Of a stretch of DNA of 64,000 nt, positions 42,716 to 56,334 are shown one piece after another. Location of the stretch: NCBI RefSeq assembly GCF_007565055.1, contig NC_044566.1:57333332-57397331 (forward strand), in the 5' to 3' direction. Position 1 is the first letter of the stretch, and the number at the start of each line of letters is the position of its first letter. The translations under genes were made by a program, and so were the position numbers. Under the pieces are notes generated by a model, which saw only the letters and a program-made list of their open reading frames with translations, did no database searches and was not told where the DNA came from. Source of the stretch: Rhinopithecus roxellana. Its lineage: Eukaryota > Chordata > Mammalia > Primates > Cercopithecidae.

Positions 42716-42813
42716 CTTATTCCATTTCTTTGATCAAATGCTGGTATCATTGAGGCTGGGTGTTCTGACATTAAAGCCACTAGTAACTGTAGCACATCAT
42801 GAATATTTTCATC
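42716..42813 (-). CDS. NBEA: NBEA exon 6 of 12 in window
   Basis: This 98-bp exon encodes 32 codons plus two bases of an Arg codon (window residues 192-224), from [19 protein letters not shown] to FDQRNGI. The acceptor is gatttatgcag and the donor is ATAAG|GTATGA. LRBA carries nearly the same peptide ([19 protein letters not shown]). The helix-turn-helix pattern fits the armadillo-like region that Pfam overlaps with its family-specific DUF4704; I cannot place the exact domain edge from here. Confidence 0.95.
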
Positions 42814-42899
42814 CTGCATAAATCAACAAAATTGATTTAAAATTTTACTCTAAAGATTGGCTTAAATAATTAAAATAAAAGGCCCATAACATGTCCTAC

Positions 42900-42962
42900 C
42901 TCATGCATCGTAAGTAGGTAATTTAATATACTCTGAAGTTCATCTTCCTTGACCCCTCGATC
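42900..42962 (-). CDS. NBEA: NBEA exon 5 of 12 in window (63-bp in-frame exon)
   Basis: A very short exon of exactly 21 codons (window residues 171-191), DRGVKEDELQ followed by SILNYLLTMHE. LRBA has the same segment (DSGVKEDELQAILNYLLTMHE), so it is normally coding in the family. Both borders are phase 0. The acceptor side reads aatattttttaaaaattag, where purines interrupt the tract just before AG, so it looks weak. The donor is GAG|GTAGGA. Only 86 bp separate it from exon 6. Skipping would remove 21 residues without a frameshift. Whether it is skipped cannot be seen from sequence. Confidence 0.93.
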
Positions 42963-43704
42963 CTAATTTTTAAAAAATATTTTATTACTTTACATCTAAA
43001 ATTAAAATTTTAATTTAAAAAAGATGTCAAAATAATCATTTTAAAAGAAAATAAAAGTAAGTTTAAAGTAGTGATATTTTAATTAAAATCCCTGCACATT
43101 TCCCAATTTATAGACTATATTATTTCAAGTTAATTAAGTAAATATTTAGAAAATTATATCAATTTTTAAGTCATTAATATTTGATTGACATTCACTATAA
43201 AAAGTTAGCATATTTTGACCATCTAAGCATTCTTATGACTATTTTCTAATCACTTACTCTTTCCTTAAAACAATATAAATTCAAGACTATACAGTATCAA
43301 TTTTTGGGTACTATCTCACAATTTATTTTTATTTTCACTTTGGTTTCCTCTTAACATTTAAAACATCCTACTACAATAAAATGCATTATGTAAGCCTTCT
43401 TAAATTGGCACACAGATCATTTTCTAGAATAATGGTCAATTATTATAAGAATAAGGGCTCAATTCTTATTCATATGTTCCTTGTCCATTTCTGTCACATC
43501 CCTTAATAGGGAAGATTTCAGAGAGGATTTAACCAGAAGTTAGTTAAGTTCAATAAAAGTTAATACTAAGATGTGCAGAATTTTGAAAGCAATTCATGAC
43601 TTAAAGGTAGCTATTACTAATTTAACAATAATAATTTTAAAACATGCCAGAAATTCCTTTCTACCTAATATACTGTAATTCTAAATTATATAAAATTATT
43701 TTAC

Positions 43705-43784
43705 CTTCAGTATGAGCTGTTTCAGAAAAAGTAGCATAAATGCCCTCAGTGATATAATTTCTTTTTGTGATGGCCGGGGACCAT
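43705..43784 (-). CDS. NBEA: NBEA exon 4 of 12 in window
   Basis: This 80-bp exon completes the split Asp codon and encodes 26 more codons (window residues 145-170), beginning [15 protein letters not shown] and ending KQLILK. The acceptor gttttgttctag has a usable pyrimidine tract, and the donor is AAG|GTAAAA. The downstream border is phase 0, which lets the transcript join either exon 5 or exon 6 in frame. The peptide is one long helix rich in Leu and Phe. Confidence 0.94.
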
Positions 43785-46700
43785 CTAGAACAAAACAGAA
43801 AAAAAAAAGTAAAAATAAAACATACAAGATATTAAATAAGCTAAATGCAATTATGTTGGGATACTATGGCATTCTTGAATAATTATATGTATCTAAATTA
43901 CATTTATATTAATGTTATACAATTTTAATAATATATGAGTATCCAAAATTTAGCTTTCAAATTTTTGGTAACTTCAAATTATTTACTGAATGTCTGACTT
44001 TGTGGAAAAAATAACTTTTTAAAAAGGTGTAATATATTAATATCCATTTATAAATGTATAATCCCCAACTATCTATATTAATATTTTAATAGTTTTTTGT
44101 TTTTATTACATTAATAGGTTTTCCAATATGTCTTCCATTCTCAATTAAATTTGTCTTCATTTAAGGACTCCCTCCATTTTCACCCCACACATTATTTAAC
44201 AAAGCACAGAAAAAATGACACTCTGTTTTATTGTAATTATCTGCTTTTTAGCCTATTTCTTGTATGTCACTTATATACAAAAAATATATATTATTGAGGA
44301 CATTTAATAAATGCTGTGTCAATAAGTGAAAATGAGCAAAAAATACTAAGACGTATATAACAGTTCTATCATAATGTACAAATTTTAAAGTAATTTCAAA
44401 ATATCTATTACAAAATATATGTAATATGCATAATATACAAGAAAGAATACTTTAAAAAAACAAAGCTGGATTCATAAAAATCCTTTAACATTAAGCCTTT
44501 CTTGTAGCAACCAGTATTTACCTACTGCTTGACAAGTTTTAAAAGCATAATCCCTTCATGTATAATTTATAGCATCTGCTTATTCACTTAATATTTACAT
44601 GAAGATTATTACATCTGCAAGCAAGTTATTATCCAAAAAATCCATCCCACCTATTATAATAAAAGAAATATCTTCCCTATTTCCCAGACTGCTCTCCACC
44701 TTTTATTGCCCCACTGCCACCAAGATGCACAAAGTACTCTTCTCCTCCTAATGACACTTGGTATTACTTTAAAAAAACTTTTCATTGTAAAATATTGCCA
44801 ATGTACAGAAAATATACATGAACAACTTAATGAATTATCATAAAATGAACACCTGCATAAACACATCTTTGGTCAATAAATTGAACACTGACAGTAGCCT
44901 GACAGGGAAACGCATCAAGCATTGGTATGCTGGTAAAGGAATTATCTGCAGAGTGGAGGGATGAGGTCCTGATTTTGAGCATTTATGTATTTCTGATTTC
45001 TATCATATTAATAATAATCTGATCTCAAGTTCAAGATACCAATAGTTTAACAAACAGCTCATAAAATTCCTGAATATCTAACAACTGATTGTGGCCCCAT
45101 GCTGCCCTGCGTGCCAAAGCCCTCACCATGCTCCAGACCTCAGCTCTGTGCCACATTCCTTTTCCTGATCACATCCCCATTCCATCCAAAAACACACAGA
45201 TACTGTCTTAGTAATAATTTCCTTATTCTTACTTCTATTTCTGCTACCAATTAATAAAATTGGACCAGTTTTATAACATCTCTGTGCCTTAGGTTTGTTT
45301 TCTTCTTTATTGTTAGGATAATAATAATAATACTGCTTGTCATAGGATGTCTTGTGAGGATTAAATGGATCAACATATGTAAAGGAATTAGACTAGTACC
45401 AGGCCCCTTTTAATCATAAGCACTCAAATGTTAGCAATAGTCACTTTTATTGTATACTGCACAATAAAAACAGCATGCTGCAAAGAAATATATACATATT
45501 TGTGTGCTTTGTGCTTGATATAAATCCATTTCTACAAAATAAAATACAAACCGATTTATCTAACAAATATAAAATTGAATGAAAAAACAAATCCCCAAAT
45601 AACACTATTTATGTAAAATACAGAAGATAAACAAATTAGTAATACATACATAAAGAGCAAAAGAGCGAAGCATAGTAAAAAATAATAAGCACCCAAGTAA
45701 AGAAAAGAAATAATGTAAAATTTGGGATGGGGTTATTTCTATGACAGGGAATAGAAAAGAGATGTGATCACGCATGAGAATATTCAGGCTCATTGGGAAT
45801 GTTCTGTTTCTTAAGCTTAGTGATGTTTAAGTGAGGTTCATTTTATATTTATAATTATAACATGTTTACATATTACATTGATATATGTAATTATACCACT
45901 TTGTGCTCATGATATATTCAAAATAAAGCTTTGAAACACCTATGTGTGTGCATGAGTAAGCTCATGTTTGTATGAGCAGAGAAAAGGCAGTAGAAAGATA
46001 TACAAGACTGGTAACATTGGCTACCTGGGAGAGTAGTAACATTTTATTTATAAACTTTTGTATTATTTCACTTGCTACCATAAATACATATTACCTGTCC
46101 TATAATATTTTTAATAGATCTCAATGCTTCTACAGTTAACTATATAAATAATAATTTAAGAGACAAAAGTGTTAAGTCATAGTCAAAGCAAAAATATCCT
46201 ACTTCTCAAGGTGAGTGCCTACACATGAACAGTTCTACGAAAGCTAGTGTGGTGCAAATTATCTTTAGAGTGTCCTTAAAAGAAAGCATTTGTTTAAAAT
46301 GGTATTGAAAAATGCTGTCATTTAGAAAAGTACATACTTCAAGTCAGAACCTTATGTTCTACTATATAAAAAAAATTAATTTCAAAGTATTAAAATGTTA
46401 AAGTAAAATAATAATTTAAATGACAAAAATAAATGCTCATTCCACTTTCCTGTCATTTTCATTTAACATATATGTACTGGTTCTCTTCCTTTCCCTCTCT
46501 TTGATGTAGCTAGAGCCAGTGAGGCCTCAGGGGCAAGGGTTCTATGGAGGGAGCAGAGGCTCTTGTGATACCCAGGGTCTTACAGAGCCAAAGAGGCAAG
46601 TGAGTATGGAAAGACTTCCAGGGTCAGGCCAAGGAGACAGTAGAGGTCAGGAGGGTGGCCAGTGCCAAAGAAACAACTGGGGCTGAGGAGACAACAAGGG

Positions 46701-47533
46701 CCATACAGAGTTAAATCTGAGGGTATGGTTACAGATGACTAGCAGTGTTAAAGTTGAGAAGGTTATGGAGTGTGTATCAAACACTGGTTTTACAAAGTAG
46801 AATAAGAAAATATATAAATATATTAAAGACAATAGAAGCAAGGTTTCTCACTATTGAAGAAGAAAGCTGCAAATTTAAAAAGTTTGAGGCTAGGTTGAGC
46901 CATGTGGCTTTGGACTGGAATTGAAGGTACCGCTGTGAACTCATGGTTTTAATATAGATAAATCAGTTGAGATGTACCTATATACATAGATAGAAACATC
47001 ATTTCCTAGATCTGTCCACTAAGAGTATGTAGAAGCAATGACATTCAAAAACCAAGAAGCACACCTCACATCCAGATCTTGGTTCCTAAAAACCATATCC
47101 ACCAAGCAAAGCAGGGCTTCTTGGAAAAATGGCTAATTTCAGGGCTGGGATAAGCAAAGTGTAGGACAAGTCAGAAACATGTTGTTTCAGAAAGTAAGAA
47201 AGTATTAAAACTTATGGGCATTTTTCCCATAATCCATGTGAAGGGTCCTACTGGCCAAATCTTGAGCATCAAAATAATGATACAACCCAGGAGACAGACA
47301 AACCACAGCCCTAGGACTAAATCCATCAGGCCACTTGTTTCTGTAAGTTTCACTAAAACAAGCCACACCTATTCATTTACATGCTGTGGTTATTTCTGCA
47401 ATACAACATCAGAGCTGACTATGTGCAACAGAGACCTTATGGCTCCCTGAGCCTAAAACACTATCTGGCCCTTTGCAAAGAAAGTATGCCAACTGTTAAT
47501 ATAACACATTGAATACATACTGATATAAAAGAT

Positions 47534-47577
<44 letters not shown>
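47534..47577 (+). repeat. (GATA)11 microsatellite
   Basis: Eleven perfect GATA units, likely length-polymorphic. Confidence 0.97.
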
Positions 47578-47579
<2 letters not shown>

Positions 47580-47859
47580 GTGGAGGAGTAAAACAAGTTC
47601 TTCCTTACAGCAGATATGCCAACTAAATGTCTTAGAAAATATCATCATTTGTCAGTCATCACAATAAAGATAATTTCTAGTAAGAATCATCAACGAACTA
47701 AAACAAGTAAACTTGGTTGAAGAACAGGTTATTTATATAGTTTCAATGTATTTCTCCACCAAATACTTATTAATTACCAAAGAGAAGGGAGTGATTTTAT
47801 AATTAAGAAACCTGGAAGATAATACCTTAACCAAATGTTTAAAGTTAACATCACTTGGA

Positions 47860-48545
47860 AAAGGACAACTCAACATCATGTGCCTCCTTGACACAATACA
47901 AGGAGACAGATACAATATGACTTCTGTAATTTCTTGTAAAAATGAAAAACCTGAATCATCACGGACAAATAGAAAATTCAAATTTAAGGTTATCCAAAAA
48001 AAATAACTGGTCTGTGTTCTTCAAAAATGTCAAGGTCCTGAAAGATAAGGAAATACTAAAAAACTATTCTACATTGAAGAACATTAAAAGTAAGAATGCC
48101 ACTAAGCACAACATATGATCCTCAACAGACTTAGGGCAAAAGAATTTTTTTCCTGGAAAGGACATTATTATTGTAATTAGTGAAATTTGAATGGGATCTG
48201 TAAATTGGATGATAATATTATATTAATGCTGACTTACTGATATTAATGGGTATCCTCTGGTTATTTAACAAAGTGCCTTTACCTTTCAGGAAATACACAA
48301 TATTTAGAGGTGAGAGGGTATCATGTCTACAATTTATTATCAATTGATTCAGAAAAAAATATGTGTATGTATCTGCAGGTGTGCTTATATACACATAAAA
48401 AGAGAGCATGAGAGAATAGTAAAGGCTAAAGTGGTAAGATATAAAATACTGAGAATCCGGTGAGGGACATATAAAAATTCTTTGTGCAATGCTTACAACT
48501 TTGTAACTTTTCTGTAAATCAGAAATTAATATTTTAAGGCAAAAA
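47860..48545 (+). mobile_element. L1M-type 3' UTR relic
   Basis: 'ggtatcctctggttatttaac', 'caggaaatacacaatatttagaggtgagagggtatcatgtctacaa' and 'attctttgtgcaatgcttacaactttgtaacttttctgtaaatcagaaatt' follow the order of an old L1M 3' UTR. Edges are approximate. Confidence 0.5.
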
Positions 48546-48594
48546 TTATTATGTGTGAATATAAGATCTGTTTAGAGCAAATGCTATCATAGTG

Positions 48595-48715
48595 TAGCAT
48601 TTAAGAACTAGGTCTCTGAGTCAGATGGATATGATTCAAATTTTGGTGCTGGTGGGTTTGTACCAACTTTCAGTTTCCTAATCTTTAAAATGAGGATGAT
48701 ATCCAAAAAAAGTTA
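48595..48715 (+). repeat. MIR SINE relic
   Basis: 'gagtcagatggatatgattcaaattttggtgctg...caactttcagtttcctaatctttaaaatgaggatgat' is a diverged MIR. Confidence 0.65.
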
Positions 48716-48961
48716 TATATAGATGCAGTCTTATGTATGTATATGAATATGTCTATAATTACTATATATATTATTAAATTAATATGTAGAGTGCATGGCA
48801 GAAAAATCCAATAAATTTTAGGCATTACCAACTTAAAAGCAATGGAAGAAGCCATAAAAGGACAAAATAACAGATCTGAGTATAATTAACTTCTAAAGCC
48901 CCATTAACAAAATAAAAAGACATAAGAAAAGTAAGCTTATATAAATATTAAAATAGTAAAA

Positions 48962-50291
<1,330 letters not shown>

Positions 50292-50460
50292 CTAATCCTT
50301 TAGGTGTAATGCCACTACTGTCAGCAGGATTAATAACCCAGTAGTAATATTTTAAGGTGTGCATTAGCTGTAACACTGTTCCTACTCTGCGTATGGTGGT
50401 GTAGATGGTAGCAGTTCCAATAAATTCAGCAGACAAATATGTGTATAGGGAAAGTTGAAC
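50292..50460 (-). CDS. NBEA: NBEA exon 3 of 12 in window
   Basis: This 169-bp exon encodes 56 codons plus the first base of a split Asp codon (window residues 88-144). It opens with [15 protein letters not shown] and ends SSGITPKGL. The acceptor is ctgtattag and the donor is TTAG|GTATG. The segment [20 protein letters not shown] is almost invariant across the NBEA/LRBA group, and the residues around it assign the gene to NBEA rather than LRBA. It belongs to the helical solenoid region of the protein. Confidence 0.96.
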
Positions 50461-51586
50461 CTAATACAGAATATTAACAAATCATCAAAATGAATTTAAA
50501 ACGTCTCAAGTGCTTTTATTATAAATATACATTCATTTTAATTTAAATGCAAATTAGTAAAGGTCAAGAGATGACCATTTATTATGAGGTTAAAAATATC
50601 TTTCTTCTTCAATATTATTTATATTTAAAAATATATAATCTGCACATAACATATTCTAATAAACTTATCATAAAAAAGGTAGCCTAATAGCTGTGGCAAT
50701 TAAATAATTTTAAAATGATTTAATAATTTATTGAAATTAATCTGGTAGAAAGATTAAAATATTTTAAAAGTCAACTAAAGCTCTTAAAATACATTTCAGT
50801 AGCTTTCAGTGTATAAATTTCTTCATAGCAACAGAACATCAGTCAGCTAAAGCATATCTGAAAACATATATATTTTTGTCATATATCCTAAAAGTTCATG
50901 CAATTTCAAATTCTCCTCACCTATGGCCATAATATATAGTTCGCTCTCACAATCTGACCATGTGAGCATAGAGATGGAATGTCAGACATCTTGCTTAGAA
51001 GAGTTCTCAAAATTCAGATTTGGGCTTAGGCAATAATTAGTAACTTGGTGAGATATTTTTAAACTGTAAAAGATAGCTCAAAATCAAAAAATCCCTCATT
51101 ATTGATTTCAACTAGGACTAAATCCTTATATATAAAATAATAAGAATTTTCTGTTATCTGGAAAAATATTTATTTCATGTATATATTTATTTTCAAATTA
51201 GTATTATTTACACGTCATGATATAAATTCTGCCTTCAAAATGAAAGCAATTTTCCAGCAAAATGATTACAGTCATAATACAATTAGTTATCTGTTCTCTT
51301 TCCTCGTCTTTCAAAAATTGGTATAGCTAATTCTCTTCATTGGAAAAGTATGTATCACATCTAAAGATGTTAGAATGCAGTGTTACACAAAGATTATTTT
51401 TTACCTATAGTTTCATTTATTTTACTACTTATAAATATTTTGATCTCCTGATACTGCCTAACACAATTGCCGCAGATTAACTATAAAATAAGCTAAAATG
51501 TTTAAATGTTTTCCACTGGATACTTTAGATCCAGCAACTATAATGTATAACATTGCACTAAAACAAACTAAGTATAAAATTCATAC
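50461..51586. other. NBEA intron 2-3
   Basis: 1126 bp of AT-rich intron; nothing recognised. Confidence 0.5.
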
Positions 51587-51739
51587 CTTTGCAGGTGTAT
51601 GTATCCAGATGGCTGGGTTAAATAAAATGTGATCACAAAGCTGCTTCAGCAAAGGTGCTCCATGAGATAAACCATCAAGGTATTTTGCAAAAGACAAAAA
51701 TTGCTCCAGGACAGCTCTAGTTATATGAACTCTTGATGA
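51587..51739 (-). CDS. NBEA: NBEA exon 2 of 12 in window
   Basis: This 153-bp exon encodes 51 whole codons (window residues 37-87), from SSRVHITRAVLEQF to AIWIHTPAK. The acceptor reads tttcttag and the donor is AAG|GTATGA. Both borders are phase 0, so skipping it would keep the frame. The sequence is helical and leucine-rich (FLSFAKYLDGLSHGAPLLKQL), consistent with armadillo-like repeats. It is well conserved with LRBA, where the matching segment ends IWIHTPAK as well. I see no stop or frame break. Confidence 0.94.
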
Positions 51740-54700
51740 CTAAGAAAGAAAACAGAAATTCTAGCTTGAAATATCCAGAATATCAAATTGTATGATTTCT
51801 GACTTAGCATAAGCACACATGAATTTTTCATATGCTATCCCTAAGAAATATGAAATAAACATTTATATTTTCTTTGCCATTAAAATATAATTTTTTAAGA
51901 TATCTAAAATTTTAGCTATTTCTTTGAGTGACAGCTTGTTATTTGAAGTCCGATCTAAGACAATTATAGATAAATAATTCAAGTTAAATAATGCTACTAT
52001 TAGATAAAGCTGAGGAAATGAAATATTATAAATGTCTTCATTTCATTTTTTATAGAAATTGACCTACAAGAAGAGATCTTAGACACAGAAATAAAAAGTA
52101 ACAGTGTTTAAAATATGTAAAAATACTGCTTAAAATATTATTTCCTTGATCTTCTCTTCTCCCATAAATACCCTATCTTTGGATGATATACTATGCTTTC
52201 ATAGCTTCATACAACACTATGTCTATGCTGAGTACTCGCTTCAAGAATTTTCAATGGCTATCACCATGTACCTATTACCAATGGTATTTAAACAACAGAC
52301 TCTCCAAAATTGAAACCAAACCTTAAAGCTGAACCATCTCATACAGTAGCCAGAAGCCCTATGTGGCAGTTGAGCTGCTGGAATGTTGCAATTGAAAGTG
52401 AGATGTGTTGTAAGTATGAAAAAAACTGGGTTTTTCCAGCTCAGAATATTTTTAAAAATCATATTTTCTTATTGAATAGATGTTGAAATAATATTTTGCA
52501 TATTATCAAAATAAAACACTAGGCTATATACATTATTAAAATTAATACCACCTGTAATTTTTTACTAGAAAATATTAAATTGCACCTGAGGCTTGAATTG
52601 CATTTTAATTGGACAATGCTATCCTAGAATAGAATCTCAGATAAAAATGCTATAATATTAAAAAATGCTTTTCATAAAAACTGATAATTCCAACTCAAAC
52701 ATCACAAAATGCATCTTCCTACACAAATCTTCTCTTCCTCATCTAGTGATACTATTTTGCAGTATCACTACCCTTTCAGTCACAGGGTAAAGAATCACCT
52801 ACCACTCAGTCCTAAAGCACACATCACACAACACATCTTTCCTCCCTTTTCTTCACTGACTGAAGTCTGAATATCAGTTTAAGATGATCTAAGTTTAAAA
52901 GGGATGAAATTGTCTTACCAAGTTTACCTCCCATATGATTTAGCTACATTTCTCATGTTCATAATAAGGACAACTCAATAAATCTGACTTAAGCACATCA
53001 TGAATTTTCACACTTCCACATAAAAGGTCACAAACTAAAATGATTGCAAATAGCTAACAACAACGTGTAAACTAGAGTAGGAGACAGTAAAGAGTGGTGA
53101 AGACCAAAACTAAACCTCTTTGTTGAGTCCTACAGAATATTACTGTGGGCCAATTTCACCCACAAGACACGTTTGCTTCCTCTGCTTTACCATCTTGCTC
53201 CGCCAGTTTGTAACACCTCTGCATACATTTCCTTTACCTTAAAGGTAGAGCTCAAGACTTTTAGTCATTTAGAAAATATACATGTTGATTACTCACTATT
53301 AGTCAAGTACACTCCCTGGCATTGTCAAAAAAGCAGCTAACAAAATTGAAGAAAAAACTCTGCCTCACAGAACATATTCTAAGAGATGATAAGGCAGGAA
53401 CACATAGCAATTACATAAGCAATAACCTACAAAATTCAAATCAAAACTTAGTACATAATTTTCAATGAAATTCAAATCAAAACTTAGTACATAATTTTCA
53501 ATGAAAATTTTACAAAAGATGGTGGAAATGATCTAAATAAACAGCTGAGTTAATAAAGGAGGGGAACCAAAACAAACATTTGAGTTTAAAAAGTAAAGAG
53601 CGGGTAATCATATTTAAAGGAATATCAATGAAAATAATACAGTACTTTGTAAGGGAATAAAATTAAAATAAGAGATTACTAGTTATTTAAAACTGTAGCC
53701 AGCTCCTTCACTAATTACAATTTCACATAGCTTATCTTATACATTCTATTTTTATTCAGTAGTAATGATTTCAAGAATATGATCTAATACATTCTACTCT
53801 TACACGTAAAACTCTAAAATAGAATACAGTCATATCCTGTTACTAAACATGCTATGTGACCAGACTGTAGCTCATAAAAATTATTCATCAAGTCCTTATA
53901 AAGAACATTAACCTGTATTATAAAATCAGGCTGACCATTATAAACATATCCACTTGATGAATTCACAATATAAAAACAAGTTTGGAACTTGGACCATGAT
54001 ATTAAAAGGTATACTAGAAGCACCACAAGGCCTTCCACATTACTTTAAAAAAAAAAAAAAAAAAGGGCCTGTTGTTTTCGCATACCAATTAATGCTGTTG
54101 GGTAGCAGATTTGCATTCTAAAATTATTCTTTAGAAAATATTTTTCTAAAATTGTGTCTTTTAATTTTCCTACTCAAAATCCTACTCTTCTGGATTGTAA
54201 ATAGTATATAAATGTATAAATGAATATTCTCTTCAACCGCATGTTACCTTTACCTCTTAGTACTACTTATTCCTTCTTCCTTGTATTATTGTTAGTGTAA
54301 AAAAAATCTCTTTCCTAATATAAGAAAGATATTATCTTATTCATCTTTTATCCTCCTGATCCCTATCCTAATTTCTCAGGAAACATTTAACTGAATTAAT
54401 GTCATATTCAAAAACAGAGTAAGAATAGAATAGGTAGGAAAAAACACAGCCAGGGAAAAGAAGAAAGAAGATCTCTAACTCTGTTTTTAAATGTATTTCC
54501 TTTGATTAACAGTTTTAAAATATTTTTATATTTTGGTATTTGTTTTCATTTTCTCAAGTAAAGCTATTTTAAAAGGAGATTTATACTTGGATAATTTATA
54601 GTTATAAATCTGTAACCTTTAGATGGAAATACAATTTAAATCTCATAGAAAATGTAAGCTCTGGAATTTGATCCATATATTACTTTTATGTGGTGGCAGA

Positions 54701-56330
54701 ACACACAATTTTTAAGAAGTACTATATGTAACATGGCTAACCATATTTAGAAATAATATCTGAGAAGTTATAAAATCGCTGCATTATAGCATCCACTCCA
54801 GAATTAACTAAACCAAATAGAAGCACTGGAGGTTACAAAGAGAAACTTCTATTCAATAAAGAGAGATTGTTCCAACATTTAGATTAGCCCATAACGGAAC
54901 GGGTTATCAGAAATGTTCATTTTTATTGTAGAAACCATTACACATACACACACATATACATTTAATGTGTATGAGTATATATTCAATAAATTGTGTAAAA
55001 CTATTGTAATTGTAGAGGTACATCATAAAGTAGTCTATTATCCATTCTGCTTCTCCCAGGACTTCAAGGTTTTGCTCCAAATAGCCTAATCCAACCAGAT
55101 TAATCATTTGTTGTTGTTTTGGTAGGGAGTGATAAGGGAGGGTAGCAAGCAATGACTAACTCAGAGACTTGGTATCAAAGTTTAGCATTCTCATAGCAAC
55201 AACTGGTTCAATGGTAGGCCAGCCAAGCTCTAAGCTAACCAATCAAATTGGAGAGAAGAAACTTGCTCAGTAAATTGACAGAAAGGAGCTCACTTTCTTC
55301 ACTTGGATGTGAAGGTATACAGCACCAATTCTCTCTGGCAGCATTGTGACCTCAAACAGTATCAGCTTTAGCATAAAATCAACACTGTAGCTGGTACAGT
55401 AGAGATATAGACAAAACCTGGGTCTCTGATGACATTATTGAGACTCAGATAGCCCAGCCCTGAAAGACAACTTACTGTTTGCTGCTTTTCCAACCTTTTG
55501 CTGCCTTTCCAACCTTCCCTGTCCTATTCTCATGCTTGGGATGCTCTGTTGCCTACTGGTTTCCAGTTGGGTCTGACTAATTGAAGACATTACCAAGAAA
55601 TTAAAGGACAGAAAGAAAATGAATTTGGGTATATATTTTCCAGATTTTACCCCATCAGTACACTTACACTATACTCCTTTCTTGAAGACCACACTCCCAT
55701 CAGGTACCCTTCTCCTAATAGCTACAATAACTTTCTCTTGGGGTTATACTAAACACTTATCTCCCTCATCTCTTCAAATCTTGCCAAGCTCCCTGTTTAC
55801 AACTTTTTAAATGCCCTTGCATTAAACTCTTCTCAAAAACATAGGTTGAGTATGTCATCTGCTTCTTGCCAATAATATAACTGACAAGCCATCTAACACT
55901 AGACTTTCAGTTACATTAGTTAGTATATTTTCTTAATGTTTAAGATACTTCTAATCAAATTTTCTACTAACCACAATCAAAAATATCCTATTGAATCACT
56001 GGATAACCTCTAAGTTTTCCACAAGATCATATTTTGGTAAAACGAAACAAAAACACCTTAAAATTTTTTGTGGAACAGTAAAATTTTTATTAATAAAAGA
56101 GCCTCTCACATACTATCTTCCTAAGATATCTTCTATGACAAGGAGATATAAAAGCTAAGTTGCAGTTAACCAGTAACCTGTTATCAGTTAAGCAATTAAA
56201 AAATGAAAATTCTATTACTATACTATTAATACTAATCTTACCACTGATTATTTAAAAACAACACAATGTGAGCATTTCTCTAAGAAAGGTAAAAGAGTTA
56301 CTCTTTCTTAGGTAATCAGACAAGCATGCA
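51740..56330. other. Intron 1-2, downstream part
   Basis: AT-rich, mostly unrecognised. Contains a perfect 36-bp tandem duplication (53432-53503), an A18 run (about 54047-54064), a (CA)-rich patch at about 54940-54960, and a 20-21 bp near-duplication at about 55482-55522 ('ttgctgc-tttccaacctt'). No open frame here resembles a known protein. Confidence 0.45.
53432..53503 (+). repeat. Perfect 36-bp tandem duplication
   Basis: Two identical 36-bp copies (53432-53467 and 53468-53503) beginning aaattcaaatcaaaactt and ending ttttcaatg. Confidence 0.97.
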
Positions 56331-56334
56331 AGGA

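Larger units (their letters stand above)
43785..48590. other. Intron 3-4 (most of it)
   Basis: Long AT-rich intron without a gene. About 44160-44330 looks like an L2 3' end ('gaggacatttaataaatgctgtgtcaataag') and about 44760-44880 like old L1. About 45265-45420 is MIR-like ('tcataggatgtcttgtgaggattaaatggatc'). About 46490-46720 is a GC-richer patch I do not recognise. A (GATA)11 tract and an L1M 3' UTR are listed separately. Confidence 0.45.
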
